DNA of 37,206 nucleotides from an uncultured Verrucomicrobiales bacterium (GTDB lineage Bacteria; Verrucomicrobiota; Verrucomicrobiia; Verrucomicrobiales; DEV007). Of the stretch, positions 26,873-35,234 are shown in pieces (positions within the stretch are counted from its first letter, which is position 1; each line of letters starts with the position of its first letter). The DNA lies in contig CALAIY010000158.1 in NCBI GenBank assembly GCA_937922595.1, positions 1 through 37,206 on the forward strand, read 5' to 3'. The notes below the pieces were generated by a model that saw only the letters and a list, made by a program, of their open reading frames with translations, was not told the DNA's origin and searched no databases. The position numbers and the translations under genes were made by a program.

Positions 26873-27985
26873 ATGCCGATCAAACAAAAGAAATCCTCCC
26901 GCGATAAACGGCAGCCCAGTGAGCGCCCCAGCTGGAATGATGACTCACAGGCAGTGCCAGGCGAAAGTGCCGATGCCCGCCTCCAACGTATGAGTATGCA
27001 GATGGCTTCCGCCGAGCGCTCCGGCTTCCGCGGAGAGCGCAGTGATCTTTATGGCGGCCATCCCATCGCTGTGGTCTGGGCGATTCGGATCACAACAGCC
27101 ATTGTCGTAATCGGTGGAATCTTCGCGGTCACCACTCTTTTCAAAGGCAGTGATTCTTCCGAGCAAGAGCCCTCTAGTGAGAGTGACGATGCAATCGCAG
27201 CATTAATCCGTGCTGCTCGCGAGGAACCAAAAGAGGACGTTTCCGTTTCTGATACTGCGGAAAAAATCGTCGAGAACCACTATGAATGGCTCTCAACCTC
27301 AGAAGAAGCATTCGCCCCATTCCAGGAAACCGTCTTGTCTTTTTTCAAGGCTTCCACACCGATCGAGCGAATGCCTTTTGTAATCCAGACACCCGATATC
27401 GAAAAACGGCTCAATGATTCCGCCGGCGAGGCGCTTTTCGATCAAATTTCTGCCCCCACTTTCGCGCAAAGCTACTGCTTGGGAAAAGGCTGGGTGACGG
27501 TGGATGTCCTTCTTCCTTCTTTTGGCTTCCGTCCCGTCATCATTAATACATCCGAGGACAAAAATCGGATCGATCTCGATGCCTTTATTGGATACAACCC
27601 AAAGACTTCAGAAGAGATCAAGAAAGATCTCAAGAGCGGCCAACAGGCAACCTTCCACGCCCTCGTAACTCGATCTCCCAAAGCAGCAGAAACGCCCGGC
27701 GATGTGCTCTTAATCGTCCGTGATCCAAACGACACCTTACTCATTGGTGAGCCCATTATCGCCCAGCTCTCAAAATTCGGATCCGCACCAGAGCATATTG
27801 TAAGCTGGCTCAGCAATGGTCAGCCCCTTCCCTTCACTATCACGATTACTCCCGAAATTTCGCTCACTGGTGATCCCATATTTCGAATTTCAGAAATTCA
27901 TGCAGATGCCTGGAGCTCTGGACTTACGTCTACACCTGTGGCGCTTGCTCCCCCTCGAAAAACGATCGGGATCAACGCCAAATAA
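26873..27985 (+). CDS. Single-pass membrane protein of unknown function (paralogue A)
   Basis: 370-residue protein not assigned to a known family. It has a basic, hydrophilic N-terminus (KQKKSSRDKRQ), one membrane helix at about 64-90 (VVWAIRITTAIVVIGGIFAV), an acidic linker and a roughly 250-residue outward domain. The domain contains FFKASTPIERMPF, RIDLDAFIGYN and GQPLPFTITI, each with a counterpart in the next gene. The ATG at 26873 (MPIKQKKS) is preferred to an in-frame ATG 66 nt upstream that lies inside a palindrome and gives an odd Ser/Ala/Pro leader. Twenty nucleotides separate it from its paralogue, so they form an operon. No catalytic motif is evident. Confidence 0.7.
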   Translation: MPIKQKKSSRDKRQPSERPSWNDDSQAVPGESADARLQRMSMQMASAERSGFRGERSDLYGGHPIAVVWAIRITTAIVVIGGIFAVTTLFKGSDSSEQEPSSESDDAIAALIRAAREEPKEDVSVSDTAEKIVENHYEWLSTSEEAFAPFQETVLSFFKASTPIERMPFVIQTPDIEKRLNDSAGEALFDQISAPTFAQSYCLGKGWVTVDVLLPSFGFRPVIINTSEDKNRIDLDAFIGYNPKTSEEIKKDLKSGQQATFHALVTRSPKAAETPGDVLLIVRDPNDTLLIGEPIIAQLSKFGSAPEHIVSWLSNGQPLPFTITITPEISLTGDPIFRISEIHADAWSSGLTSTPVALAPPRKTIGINAK

Positions 27986-28005
27986 GCCAAGCTCTCCGAC
28001 GATTC

Positions 28006-29214
28006 ATGCCTCAAGACCCTCCTCTTCCTCCACGCGAACCGTCTCCCCCTAGCTGGGATCAAGCGGAGGAAGCTAAAAAAATTGCCGAATCTGCCCCCGG
28101 AAACGTCGAAAAAAGCACGCGAAAGAAAAAGGTTCGTAAGCGTGTCCAAGAGCAACAAACGCCCGCATGGGAGCAGAAATCCACCCTACCAGGTGAACAT
28201 GATACCGACGAGCTCATCGAGCGACTCGATAAGACCATTCAAAAACAAGGTTCCTCCGGTGGGAAAAAATCACGCCGCCGCAGGCGACAAGGCGTCCATG
28301 TTCGCGAAGTCGAATACACACCAGGGAAAAATTTCATTATCGCCACCATCCTGCTCGCATTCACCGGAATCTTGGGAGCGATCGGATACGCCATTTACAA
28401 TAAAAATGACGCCGAAGCTGAGGCAGACTACGTCTCCGGCGATCTTGAGCGATTCATGAAAGGTGAGGTCGGATCAAGGCCGGCGGCAATCTCTGAAACT
28501 TCCTCTCCCGAAATTAGTTCCCGCCCGCCCACGACGACTAAAATCGACGATTCAAGACTCGATCCCGTGCGTGCATGTATTACCGGGTTTCTCACCGCCA
28601 ACACGATTGAGGAAAGACTTCAATTTTTACGCCCAACTTCCGAGGTTCGTGCACATATGGAGGCGATGAAAGACCATCCCGTAATGCGCACTCAGATCGA
28701 GCCAACTTTCGGCCCACTTGCACTTGAGAAAGAAGGGTTCGTCTACGCAGAAGTCCACGAAGCAGGAGTTGGCTACCGAGGAGCCATCCTTGAATTAAGT
28801 GAGGACACTGCATTACTCGATTTCGATAGTTTCCTCGGATACTCGGATGTCGATTGGCCAAGCTTAGAATCCGGCGACGAAACGCCCGAAACAGAGATAC
28901 GAGCACTTATCGCTCTTCTTCCGCCCTCTGCTCTAGATGACCCCTCACGCAGAAAAGCGCTCGTGCGCGATCCTTCTGAGAGTTTCACCGTCTATTCTAC
29001 AATCGAAATATTTGGCATCCCCGAGCAATATGCAGCTCTCCTAAAAAAGTCGCGCCAGCCACTCCCTTTCACGGTCAAGATACAAACTCTCCACTCAGAA
29101 CGCACCGGCACTTCCGCTACCCCCGAAATCACGAAAGTAATCTCGGCAGGCTGGTTCAAAGAAATCGATTTTACGATTCCGCCCGCTCCTGAAAAGCTTC
29201 CGTCGCCGTTTTAA
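28006..29214 (+). CDS. Single-pass membrane protein of unknown function (paralogue B)
   Basis: 402 residues, with the same plan as its upstream neighbour. It has a long charged cytoplasmic N-terminus (two basic clusters, STRKKKVRKRV near 37-47 and KKSRRRRRQG near 87-96), one membrane helix at about 109-131 and an outward domain. Shared motifs: GFLTANTIEERLQFL, LLDFDSFLGYSD and RQPLPFTVKI. The pair are diverged tandem duplicates. The last 44 nt overlap the 3' end of the convergent apbE gene. The function is unknown; the basic N-terminus could bind nucleic acid or membrane surface, which is speculation. Confidence 0.72.
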   Translation: MPQDPPLPPREPSPPSWDQAEEAKKIAESAPGNVEKSTRKKKVRKRVQEQQTPAWEQKSTLPGEHDTDELIERLDKTIQKQGSSGGKKSRRRRRQGVHVREVEYTPGKNFIIATILLAFTGILGAIGYAIYNKNDAEAEADYVSGDLERFMKGEVGSRPAAISETSSPEISSRPPTTTKIDDSRLDPVRACITGFLTANTIEERLQFLRPTSEVRAHMEAMKDHPVMRTQIEPTFGPLALEKEGFVYAEVHEAGVGYRGAILELSEDTALLDFDSFLGYSDVDWPSLESGDETPETEIRALIALLPPSALDDPSRRKALVRDPSESFTVYSTIEIFGIPEQYAALLKKSRQPLPFTVKIQTLHSERTGTSATPEITKVISAGWFKEIDFTIPPAPEKLPSPF

Positions 29215-30190
29215 AGCGCTTAAGACCTTGCTCCCACATCGCCTCTCCAGCCTTCGACACACGGACAGCTGATTTCGGGGCAAGCACGCGTAGATACTTC
29301 TCCGCTTCCGCACGCGACCTCGTCACGCAAAGCGCAGAAGCCAACGCATCTGCCCTCGCGGGATTTCCCATAATGATTGTTGCTGAAGCACTACCTTCAA
29401 GCGCGAGCCCTGATTTTGGATCGATGAGATGGGAAAATCGTTTCCCTCCAATTTCGGCATACTTATAGAGATCTCCAGAAGTCATCACCGCAGCATTTGC
29501 CACATTCACCGAGAACGGTGATCCATTTCCCCTCACTTCAATATTCCATCCGCTCGCTCCTGGAGGCGCATCGCCAGTAAAGACATCGCCTCCCCCATCA
29601 ATCAAAAATGTCGAAATCTTAAATTCATCCTCAAGCATACGGCCAAGCTCTGCCATGGCGTAGCCTTTTCCAATCCCACCCAGATCGATCAAGACACCTT
29701 CTCTATCAAGGCGAACGCACGTTCCATCGAGCCGGAGGTTCTGGTGACCGCTTTTTTTCAACGCCTCACCAATCAAAGATTTCTTTGGAAATTCCTGCTT
29801 CCGAAGAGCCCGCCTCCATAATTTCGTGAGTGCCCCCAATGTCGGATCGAATGCTCCTGAAGTCTCTTCAGCAATGATAAGCGACTCCTGTAGCACAGCA
29901 GCGAGCGACTTACTTGCCGGACTCCACGTGGATGAAATCCCACGCACTTCAGATTCGGGCAAGTAATCACTCATCACAAGATTAAGCCCGTCGAGCTTTT
30001 CGAACGACGCGTCCAACGCCCGCTCGGCAACATCTTCGCCGCTGGCAAAGACCGTGATCGTCCACAGCGTCCCCATGCACCCACGCGCACGGGAAAAACG
30101 CACTTCCCCAGCATCGGCTGGGGTAGCCAATAATAAGAGAGCGCTACAACTTAGCTGCAGTTTCCTTAATAAATTCTTTGAAGCGGTCAC
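29171..30190 (-). CDS. apbE: FAD:protein FMN transferase ApbE
   Basis: About 339-residue exported flavin transferase that attaches FMN covalently to Thr/Ser of target proteins such as subunits of Nqr/Rnf. Signal peptide LQLSCSALLLLATPADA, then the family pattern CMGTLWTITVF, GAFDPTLGALTKLWR, IDLGGIGKGYAMAELG, FLIDGGGDVF, TSGDLYKY and the metal/FAD region FSHLIDPKSG. GTG at 30190 gives a clean signal peptide with GAAG upstream; a TTG at 30214 is the alternative. Its 5' end overlaps the 3' end of galU by 47 nt, and its 3' end overlaps the convergent gene by 44 nt. No target flavoprotein is in the window. Confidence 0.9.
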   Translation of the reverse strand: MTASKNLLRKLQLSCSALLLLATPADAGEVRFSRARGCMGTLWTITVFASGEDVAERALDASFEKLDGLNLVMSDYLPESEVRGISSTWSPASKSLAAVLQESLIIAEETSGAFDPTLGALTKLWRRALRKQEFPKKSLIGEALKKSGHQNLRLDGTCVRLDREGVLIDLGGIGKGYAMAELGRMLEDEFKISTFLIDGGGDVFTGDAPPGASGWNIEVRGNGSPFSVNVANAAVMTSGDLYKYAEIGGKRFSHLIDPKSGLALEGSASATIIMGNPARADALASALCVTRSRAEAEKYLRVLAPKSAVRVSKAGEAMWEQGLKRFKTATEAFQERAES

Positions 30191-31028
30191 CAAAATCTTC
30201 GCGGTCGAGCCCAAAGATCACATTGGTCTTCAGGAAATCGAGCTTGTTCCCAATATCATAGCGCGCTCCGGGAAGTTCCAAACCATACATTGCACGATCG
30301 TGCATGAGGCGAGCCATCGCATCAGTAAGCTGGATTTCGTTATTTTTGCCAGGCTTGGTATCTGCTAAGAAATTGAAAATCTCGGAAGTAAAAACATAGC
30401 GCCCGGCAATAGCCAGGTTGGACGGGGCATCTTTCATCGCGGGCTTCTCCACGAGAGCATCCAAGAGAGTAAGGCGCTCCCCGATTTCTTTACCTCCAGC
30501 GATTCCGTAGCGCTCCACCTTTTCCTCGGGGACGCGCTCCAGGGCGACGACGGATTCCTGAAAACGATCAAACACTTCGATCATCTGTTTTGTAAATGGA
30601 GTGTCGCTCGCCTTACCGATGAGAGTATCACCAAGAAGAAGAGCAAATGGCTCGCCGCCCACGAAGCTTTTTGCGTAGGATACGGCATCACCAAGCCCAT
30701 TGAGTTCTTTTTGCCAGACAAAGTGAATGTTCGCGAGATTCGGAATACGCTTCACCTGCTCCAGCATATCCATTTTCCCCTTCTCTTCCAATTCCGATTC
30801 TAATTCGAAATTGCGATAAAAATGCTCCTCGATTGCACGCTTACTCTTACCAATCACCATCAAGATATCGGTGATTCCCGAATTCACCGCCTCTTCCACG
30901 ACATATTGGATCGTGGGAGTATCGACGATCGGCAGCATTTCTTTAGGCTGCGAAAAAGTAGCTGGAAGAAACCGCGTGCCAAATCCAGCGGCAGGGATCA
31001 CCGCTTTGCGGACTGATTGTTTACTCAT
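30144..31028 (-). CDS. galU: UTP-glucose-1-phosphate uridylyltransferase
   Basis: 294-residue nucleotidyltransferase that makes UDP-glucose from UTP and glucose-1-phosphate. The N-terminal nucleotide-binding loop is VIPAAGFGTRFLPAT with QPKEMLPIVD, followed by IQYVVEEAVNSGI. Later come FALLLGDTL, the metal-binding region, and the NEIQLTDAMARL motif. Length fits bacterial GalU. It lies 8 nt after a GHMP kinase gene on the same strand, so the two are co-transcribed. The partner suggests the substrate could be broader than glucose-1-phosphate, for example glucuronate-1-phosphate. No Shine-Dalgarno before the ATG (AATTTCAATT leader). Confidence 0.95.
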   Translation of the reverse strand: MSKQSVRKAVIPAAGFGTRFLPATFSQPKEMLPIVDTPTIQYVVEEAVNSGITDILMVIGKSKRAIEEHFYRNFELESELEEKGKMDMLEQVKRIPNLANIHFVWQKELNGLGDAVSYAKSFVGGEPFALLLGDTLIGKASDTPFTKQMIEVFDRFQESVVALERVPEEKVERYGIAGGKEIGERLTLLDALVEKPAMKDAPSNLAIAGRYVFTSEIFNFLADTKPGKNNEIQLTDAMARLMHDRAMYGLELPGARYDIGNKLDFLKTNVIFGLDREDFGDRFKEFIKETAAKL

Positions 31029-31036
31029 AATTGAAA

Positions 31037-32032
31037 TTATTTAATGGTCGGCTTGAATACTTTTACGCCGAGAGGCTCGAGCGCCGCAACAATCTTCTTA
31101 TAGGAAGCTTCATCAGGGTAAGTCCCTACGATCGCTCCTCCAGAGCCAGTGAATTTTGCCGTGCCTCCCGCTTTGCGTGCCGCATCGACCATCGCAAGAT
31201 TCCCCGGACTCATCTTGTAGAGTTTTTTCCTGAGATCAAAATTGCGATCCAGCACAGGACCAATCAGATCACTTTTACCTGCGAGCAAAAGATCGCGGAC
31301 TTCCTGTGCCATCCCGGCCCAGGCCTGCATAGCATCGATGATCTCCTTATCACCACGGTTGAAGCGCCCACGAATATCATTGTGAAATACTTCAGTTCCT
31401 TCTGAGAGCTTAGTTGTGTAAGCCACGAAAAGCGGAGGAAGTAGATCAGGTGAAAGCTCCTCGTAAATTCCATATCCCTGCGTTCCCATAATCTCCTCTT
31501 TAAAGTCCATATAGACGAGCCCCTCATAGACCTGAATCACACGATCCTGCAGCCCCGCAGGAATACCGAGCTCATCATTTTCGACCGAGAGAATAAGATT
31601 CGGCTGCTTCCCCCGAGGGATCTCCACCCCATAAAATTCCATCAAGCAACGAAGACAGGCCGTAATGATCGCACTTGAACCAGCCATCCCAACCTGAGGC
31701 GGAACATTACTCGAATACCGAAGCGTAAAATTCCTCTCGTGAAGATCGTGGCCACTCTCGCGGCAATAATCGTAGAAACGCTTCACCGTCGCCTTCAGCA
31801 ACCGCACGCCACCATAATATCCGAAAAAACCAACATCTGACGCAAGCGCACCAATCCCATCAAATACCGAATGATCCCGCGCCGCCGGTTGAATCTCAAG
31901 CTCGGGAGATTCAAAAAGCACCACCTCTGCTCCGAAGTTTTTGATAATGAAGGATATAGTTTTCCCGAAATACCCGTCGGACGGGTTTCCGATAAGCCCG
32001 GCACGGGCGTAAGATTTCTTCCTGATCATCAT
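31037..32032 (-). CDS. GHMP-family sugar kinase, glucuronokinase-like
   Basis: 331-residue small-molecule kinase of the GHMP family. Motif 1 is YARAGLIGNPSDGYFGKTIS at about residues 6-25, the ATP loop (motif 2) is PPQVGMAGSSAII near 105-117, and motif 3 is KFTGSGGAIVG near the C-terminus. The 'GNPSDGYFGKTIS' motif resembles plant glucuronokinase more than galactokinase or homoserine kinase, so phosphorylation of glucuronate or a related sugar at C1 is likely. A GalU-type pyrophosphorylase is encoded 8 nt downstream and would convert such a sugar-1-phosphate to its UDP form. Two ATGs in tandem (32032, 32029) begin the family-like part; an ORF extension to 32119 looks spurious. Substrate is inferred. 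Confidence 0.75.
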   Translation of the reverse strand: MMIRKKSYARAGLIGNPSDGYFGKTISFIIKNFGAEVVLFESPELEIQPAARDHSVFDGIGALASDVGFFGYYGGVRLLKATVKRFYDYCRESGHDLHERNFTLRYSSNVPPQVGMAGSSAIITACLRCLMEFYGVEIPRGKQPNLILSVENDELGIPAGLQDRVIQVYEGLVYMDFKEEIMGTQGYGIYEELSPDLLPPLFVAYTTKLSEGTEVFHNDIRGRFNRGDKEIIDAMQAWAGMAQEVRDLLLAGKSDLIGPVLDRNFDLRKKLYKMSPGNLAMVDAARKAGGTAKFTGSGGAIVGTYPDEASYKKIVAALEPLGVKVFKPTIK

Positions 32033-32170
32033 AGCTATAAAAGAGGGCGTGTTCCATAGCGGGCTTTCGCAGCCCTGACAAGTTTGCAATTCAAATCCTG
32101 GAATAAGCCCTACTTGCAATGACTCTAGCTTTTTCCTTCACAAAACACCGTTTTACCCGTAGTCCCTCAC

Positions 32171-33574
32171 GTGCCACCAGACCAGGAAGCTCTCCGTAAA
32201 ATCCCGTCCGTTGAGAAAGTGCTCCACGCACTTGCCTCAAGCGACTCCGCAGTATTTACCCGCGTTCCCAGAAGCGTCGCCACGGGCATTGTCCGTTCCG
32301 CCCTCGCTGACCTTCGAAAGCGTGTCGCCAAAGGTGCAACCGTCGAAAATCCTCTAGAGGACGTCCGCATCACTCTCGCCCATTTCGCGGCCACGCGAAT
32401 CACACCCGTCATCAATGGTACAGGAGTCCTCATCCACACGAATCTCGGACGCTCCCCAGTTGCTTCCGCAGCTGCGGAAACTCTCGCCTCCGTCGCATCA
32501 TCCTACTCCAATGTAGAGATCGATCTCCACACCGGAGCCCGGGGTCCTCGCGCAAAATTCCTCGAAACTTGCCTCGCCACACTCTGCCGAAGCGAAGCCG
32601 CTACCGTCGTAAACAACTGCGCCGCCGGACTCGTCCTCGTCCTCCAACACCTCGCCTCCGGCCAAAAAAATGAAGTCATCGTCTCCCGAGGCGAACTCGT
32701 CGAAATCGGAGGAGGCTTCCGCATCCCCGAAATCCTCGAAGCATCCGGAGCGAAGCTCGTCGAAGTCGGAGCCACCAATAAAACCCACCTTGCCGACTAC
32801 GAACGCGCAATCACCGATCGCACCGGCCTTCTGCTCAAAGTCCATCGAAGCAATTTCTACATGGAAGGCTTCACCGCCGAACCCGACACCTCCGAACTCG
32901 CCGCCCTCGCCAAAAAATCAGGCATCCCATTCATGCACGACCTCGGCAGCGGAGCCATGATGCAGACCGATCAGCTCGCCCCCCTCGAACACGAAACCAC
33001 CCCCTGGGAAACCCTCGCCGCCGGATGCGACCTCGTCTGCTTCTCCGGCGACAAGCTCCTCGGCGGCCCCCAAGCAGGCATCATCGCCGGTCGAGCCGAT
33101 CTCATCGCCGGAATCAAAAAAACTCCCTTCTACCGCGCCGTCCGCCCGGATAAAGTCATCTTCACCCTCCTTCAAGAAACCGCCTGCGCCTACCTCGACG
33201 CCGCATCCGGAGACACCAAAGGTCTTCCCGAAATCCCGGTCGTCCAGATGCTCGCCATCAAAGAAAGCGCCCTCCTTCCCCGCGCAGAAGCCATCATAAA
33301 AGCGCTCTCAGATTCCCGCGTCACCACCGGCACCGGCACCGCACGCTGCGGCGGTGGCACCATGCCCAAATCCTCAATCCCATCCATCACACTTGAATTT
33401 CGCCTAGAAGAAAAGCACCTAGAACCATTCGCCCACGCACTCCGCACTGGCACCCCCGGAATAGTCGGCTATATCGACGCCGGAATTTTCAAACTAGACC
33501 TCCGCACCATCTTCGAAAACCAAGACAAACACCTAATCAACGCCCTCAAAAAAGGACTGAACACCAAACTTTAA
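32171..33574 (+). CDS. selA: L-seryl-tRNA(Sec) selenium transferase
   Basis: 467-residue PLP enzyme that converts Ser-tRNA(Sec) to Sec-tRNA(Sec) with selenophosphate. The N-terminal domain begins IPSVEKVLHAL, the family block is INGTGVLIHTNLGRSP, and the PLP lysine is Lys295 in SGDKLLGGPQAG. HDLGSGAM and the C-terminal GGGTMP motif are also present. Length matches E. coli SelA (463). GTG start. The organism should therefore use selenocysteine, but selB, selC and selD are not in the window. It is followed 18 nt later by a complete ABC transporter that is likely for selenium oxyanions, making a selenium operon ending at the terminator at 37.07 kb. Confidence 0.95.
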   Translation: MPPDQEALRKIPSVEKVLHALASSDSAVFTRVPRSVATGIVRSALADLRKRVAKGATVENPLEDVRITLAHFAATRITPVINGTGVLIHTNLGRSPVASAAAETLASVASSYSNVEIDLHTGARGPRAKFLETCLATLCRSEAATVVNNCAAGLVLVLQHLASGQKNEVIVSRGELVEIGGGFRIPEILEASGAKLVEVGATNKTHLADYERAITDRTGLLLKVHRSNFYMEGFTAEPDTSELAALAKKSGIPFMHDLGSGAMMQTDQLAPLEHETTPWETLAAGCDLVCFSGDKLLGGPQAGIIAGRADLIAGIKKTPFYRAVRPDKVIFTLLQETACAYLDAASGDTKGLPEIPVVQMLAIKESALLPRAEAIIKALSDSRVTTGTGTARCGGGTMPKSSIPSITLEFRLEEKHLEPFAHALRTGTPGIVGYIDAGIFKLDLRTIFENQDKHLINALKKGLNTKL

Positions 33575-33592
33575 AAAACTAAACTCTCTTTC

Positions 33593-34489
33593 ATGAAACG
33601 TACCACATTCGTAACCACCCTCGCCGCCTCCGCTCTCCTCGCCGCATGTGGCGGAGACAAGCCCACCTCCACCACCACCGACGGAGCAAAAGCCACCCTC
33701 AAATTCTCCGCAATCCCGGATCAAAACTCCACCGAACTCAAAGAGAAATTCGATGCCCTCGCCGCACACCTCTCCGAGAAACTCTCCATCCCCGTCGAAT
33801 ACATCCCCTCCTCCGACTACGGAGCATCCGTAGAGCTCTTTAAAAACGGCGACATCCAGCTCGCATGGTTCGGCGGCCTCACCGGCGTCCAAGCACGCGC
33901 CGCCGTCGAAGGTGCAAATGCCATCGTTCAAGGCAAAGCCGATCCCGAATACTTCTCCTACTTCATCGCCAACGCAGACACCGGCCTTGAAAAATCCGAA
34001 GAATTCCCCGCCGCGATCAAAGACCTCAAATTCACATTCGGCTCCGAGCAATCCACCTCCGGTCGCCTCATGCCATCCTACTTCATCGAGCAAGCCTCCG
34101 GAATGAAGCCTGAAGACTTCTTCTCACAGCCCGTCGGCTTCTCCGGCAGCCACGACAAGACCTGCGAACTCATCGAATCCGGCCAATGGCAAGTCGGTGC
34201 CCTTAGCTACAAGACCTACGACAAGCTCACCGCAGCCGGCAAGATCGATCCCGCAAAAGCAAAAGTCATCTGGAAGACCCCCGTCTACGCAGATTACAAC
34301 TTCACCGCACACCCCGCACTTGAAGCCACCTACGGAGAAGGCTTCACCCAAAAGCTCGCCGATACCCTCATCGCCATCAAAGACCCCGCGCTCCTCTCCG
34401 CCTTCCCCCGTGAAGCGCTCATCCCAGCGAAAAACGAAGACTTCGATGGCATCGTAAAAGTCGCCAAAGAACTCGGCTTCCTCCGCTAA
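33593..34489 (+). CDS. PhnD-type substrate-binding lipoprotein, probable selenate/selenium oxyanion transporter
   Basis: 298-residue periplasmic binding protein. Lipobox LAAC with Cys19 marks it as a lipoprotein. The body is of the phosphate/phosphite/phosphonate-binding (PhnD) fold: KFSAIPDQNSTELKEKF, VEYIPSSDYGASVELFKNGD, IQLAWFGGLTGVQAR, FGSEQSTSGRLMPSYF, GFSGSHDKTCELI and KTPVYADYNFTAHP. I recognise this subgroup as the one annotated as putative selenate-binding proteins because they occur with selenium genes. Location directly after selA supports that. The ligand has not been shown from sequence; phosphonate or phosphite remains possible. Confidence 0.8.
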   Translation: MKRTTFVTTLAASALLAACGGDKPTSTTTDGAKATLKFSAIPDQNSTELKEKFDALAAHLSEKLSIPVEYIPSSDYGASVELFKNGDIQLAWFGGLTGVQARAAVEGANAIVQGKADPEYFSYFIANADTGLEKSEEFPAAIKDLKFTFGSEQSTSGRLMPSYFIEQASGMKPEDFFSQPVGFSGSHDKTCELIESGQWQVGALSYKTYDKLTAAGKIDPAKAKVIWKTPVYADYNFTAHPALEATYGEGFTQKLADTLIAIKDPALLSAFPREALIPAKNEDFDGIVKVAKELGFLR

Positions 34490-34493
34490 TCTC

Positions 34494-35204
34494 ATGTCCT
34501 TCACCGTAGACGACGTCCACGTCACCTTCGGTGAAACCGGCGCCCTCACCGGCGTTAGCCTCACCGCCGGTGAGGGCGATCAAATCGCCCTCACCGGCCC
34601 CAGCGGAGCCGGGAAAACCACCCTCCTCCGCCTCCTGAACGCCACCGTTCTCCCCACCTCAGGCACCGTTTCCGCCTTCGGCAAAACTCTCGCCTCCCTC
34701 TCCCCGAAAGAGCTCCGCGCCATTCGCGCGAAAATCGCCCTCGTCCCACAAGACCTCGCCCTCGTCCCCGGTCTCCGCGTCATTCAAAACGTCGCCCTCG
34801 GCCGCCTCGGCACACGCGGCACCCTCGGAGGCATCCGCGACTTCCTCTTCCCCGCCCGCGATACCATCGCCGAAATTCACAATATCCTAGAACGTGTCGG
34901 CATCCCCGAAAAACTCTACGAACGCACCACCAGCCTCTCCGGCGGCCAGCAACAACGCGTCGCCGTCGCCCGCGCCCTCTTCCAAAAGCCCCGCGCCCTC
35001 ATCGCCGATGAGCCAGTCTCCTCAGTAGACCCCGACCGCGCCCGCCAACTCGTCGAGCTCATCACCAAAATCGCCACCGAGGACAATATCACCCTCCTCA
35101 TGTCCCTCCACCACCACGACCTCGCCCAAGCCTACTTCCCCACCATCATCACCCTTGAAGCCGGGAAAATAATCACGCCCCCCCAAAAGCGCGCAAGCCA
35201 CTAG
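34494..35204 (+). CDS. PhnC-type ABC transporter ATPase, probable selenium oxyanion uptake
   Basis: 236-residue ATP-binding subunit. Walker A GPSGAGKTTLL near residues 35-45, Q-loop VPQDLALVPGL, ABC signature LSGGQQQRVAVARAL, Walker B ALIADEPVSSVDP, and the switch His in LLMSLHHHDLA. The closest family is PhnC, the ATPase of phosphonate-type transporters. It starts 4 nt after the binding-protein stop and is followed 30 nt later by the permease, so all three are one transport unit. No Shine-Dalgarno sequence is visible. Confidence 0.88.
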   Translation: MSFTVDDVHVTFGETGALTGVSLTAGEGDQIALTGPSGAGKTTLLRLLNATVLPTSGTVSAFGKTLASLSPKELRAIRAKIALVPQDLALVPGLRVIQNVALGRLGTRGTLGGIRDFLFPARDTIAEIHNILERVGIPEKLYERTTSLSGGQQQRVAVARALFQKPRALIADEPVSSVDPDRARQLVELITKIATEDNITLLMSLHHHDLAQAYFPTIITLEAGKIITPPQKRASH

Positions 35205-35234
35205 ACACGTCCCCCTCATTTCCCCCCTCTAGCC

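Noticed and set aside
32061..32075. GGGCT-N5-AGCCC hairpin in the divergent gap before selA
   Set aside because: Five-base stem only, common by chance in this GC-rich DNA; no T-run or leader peptide.
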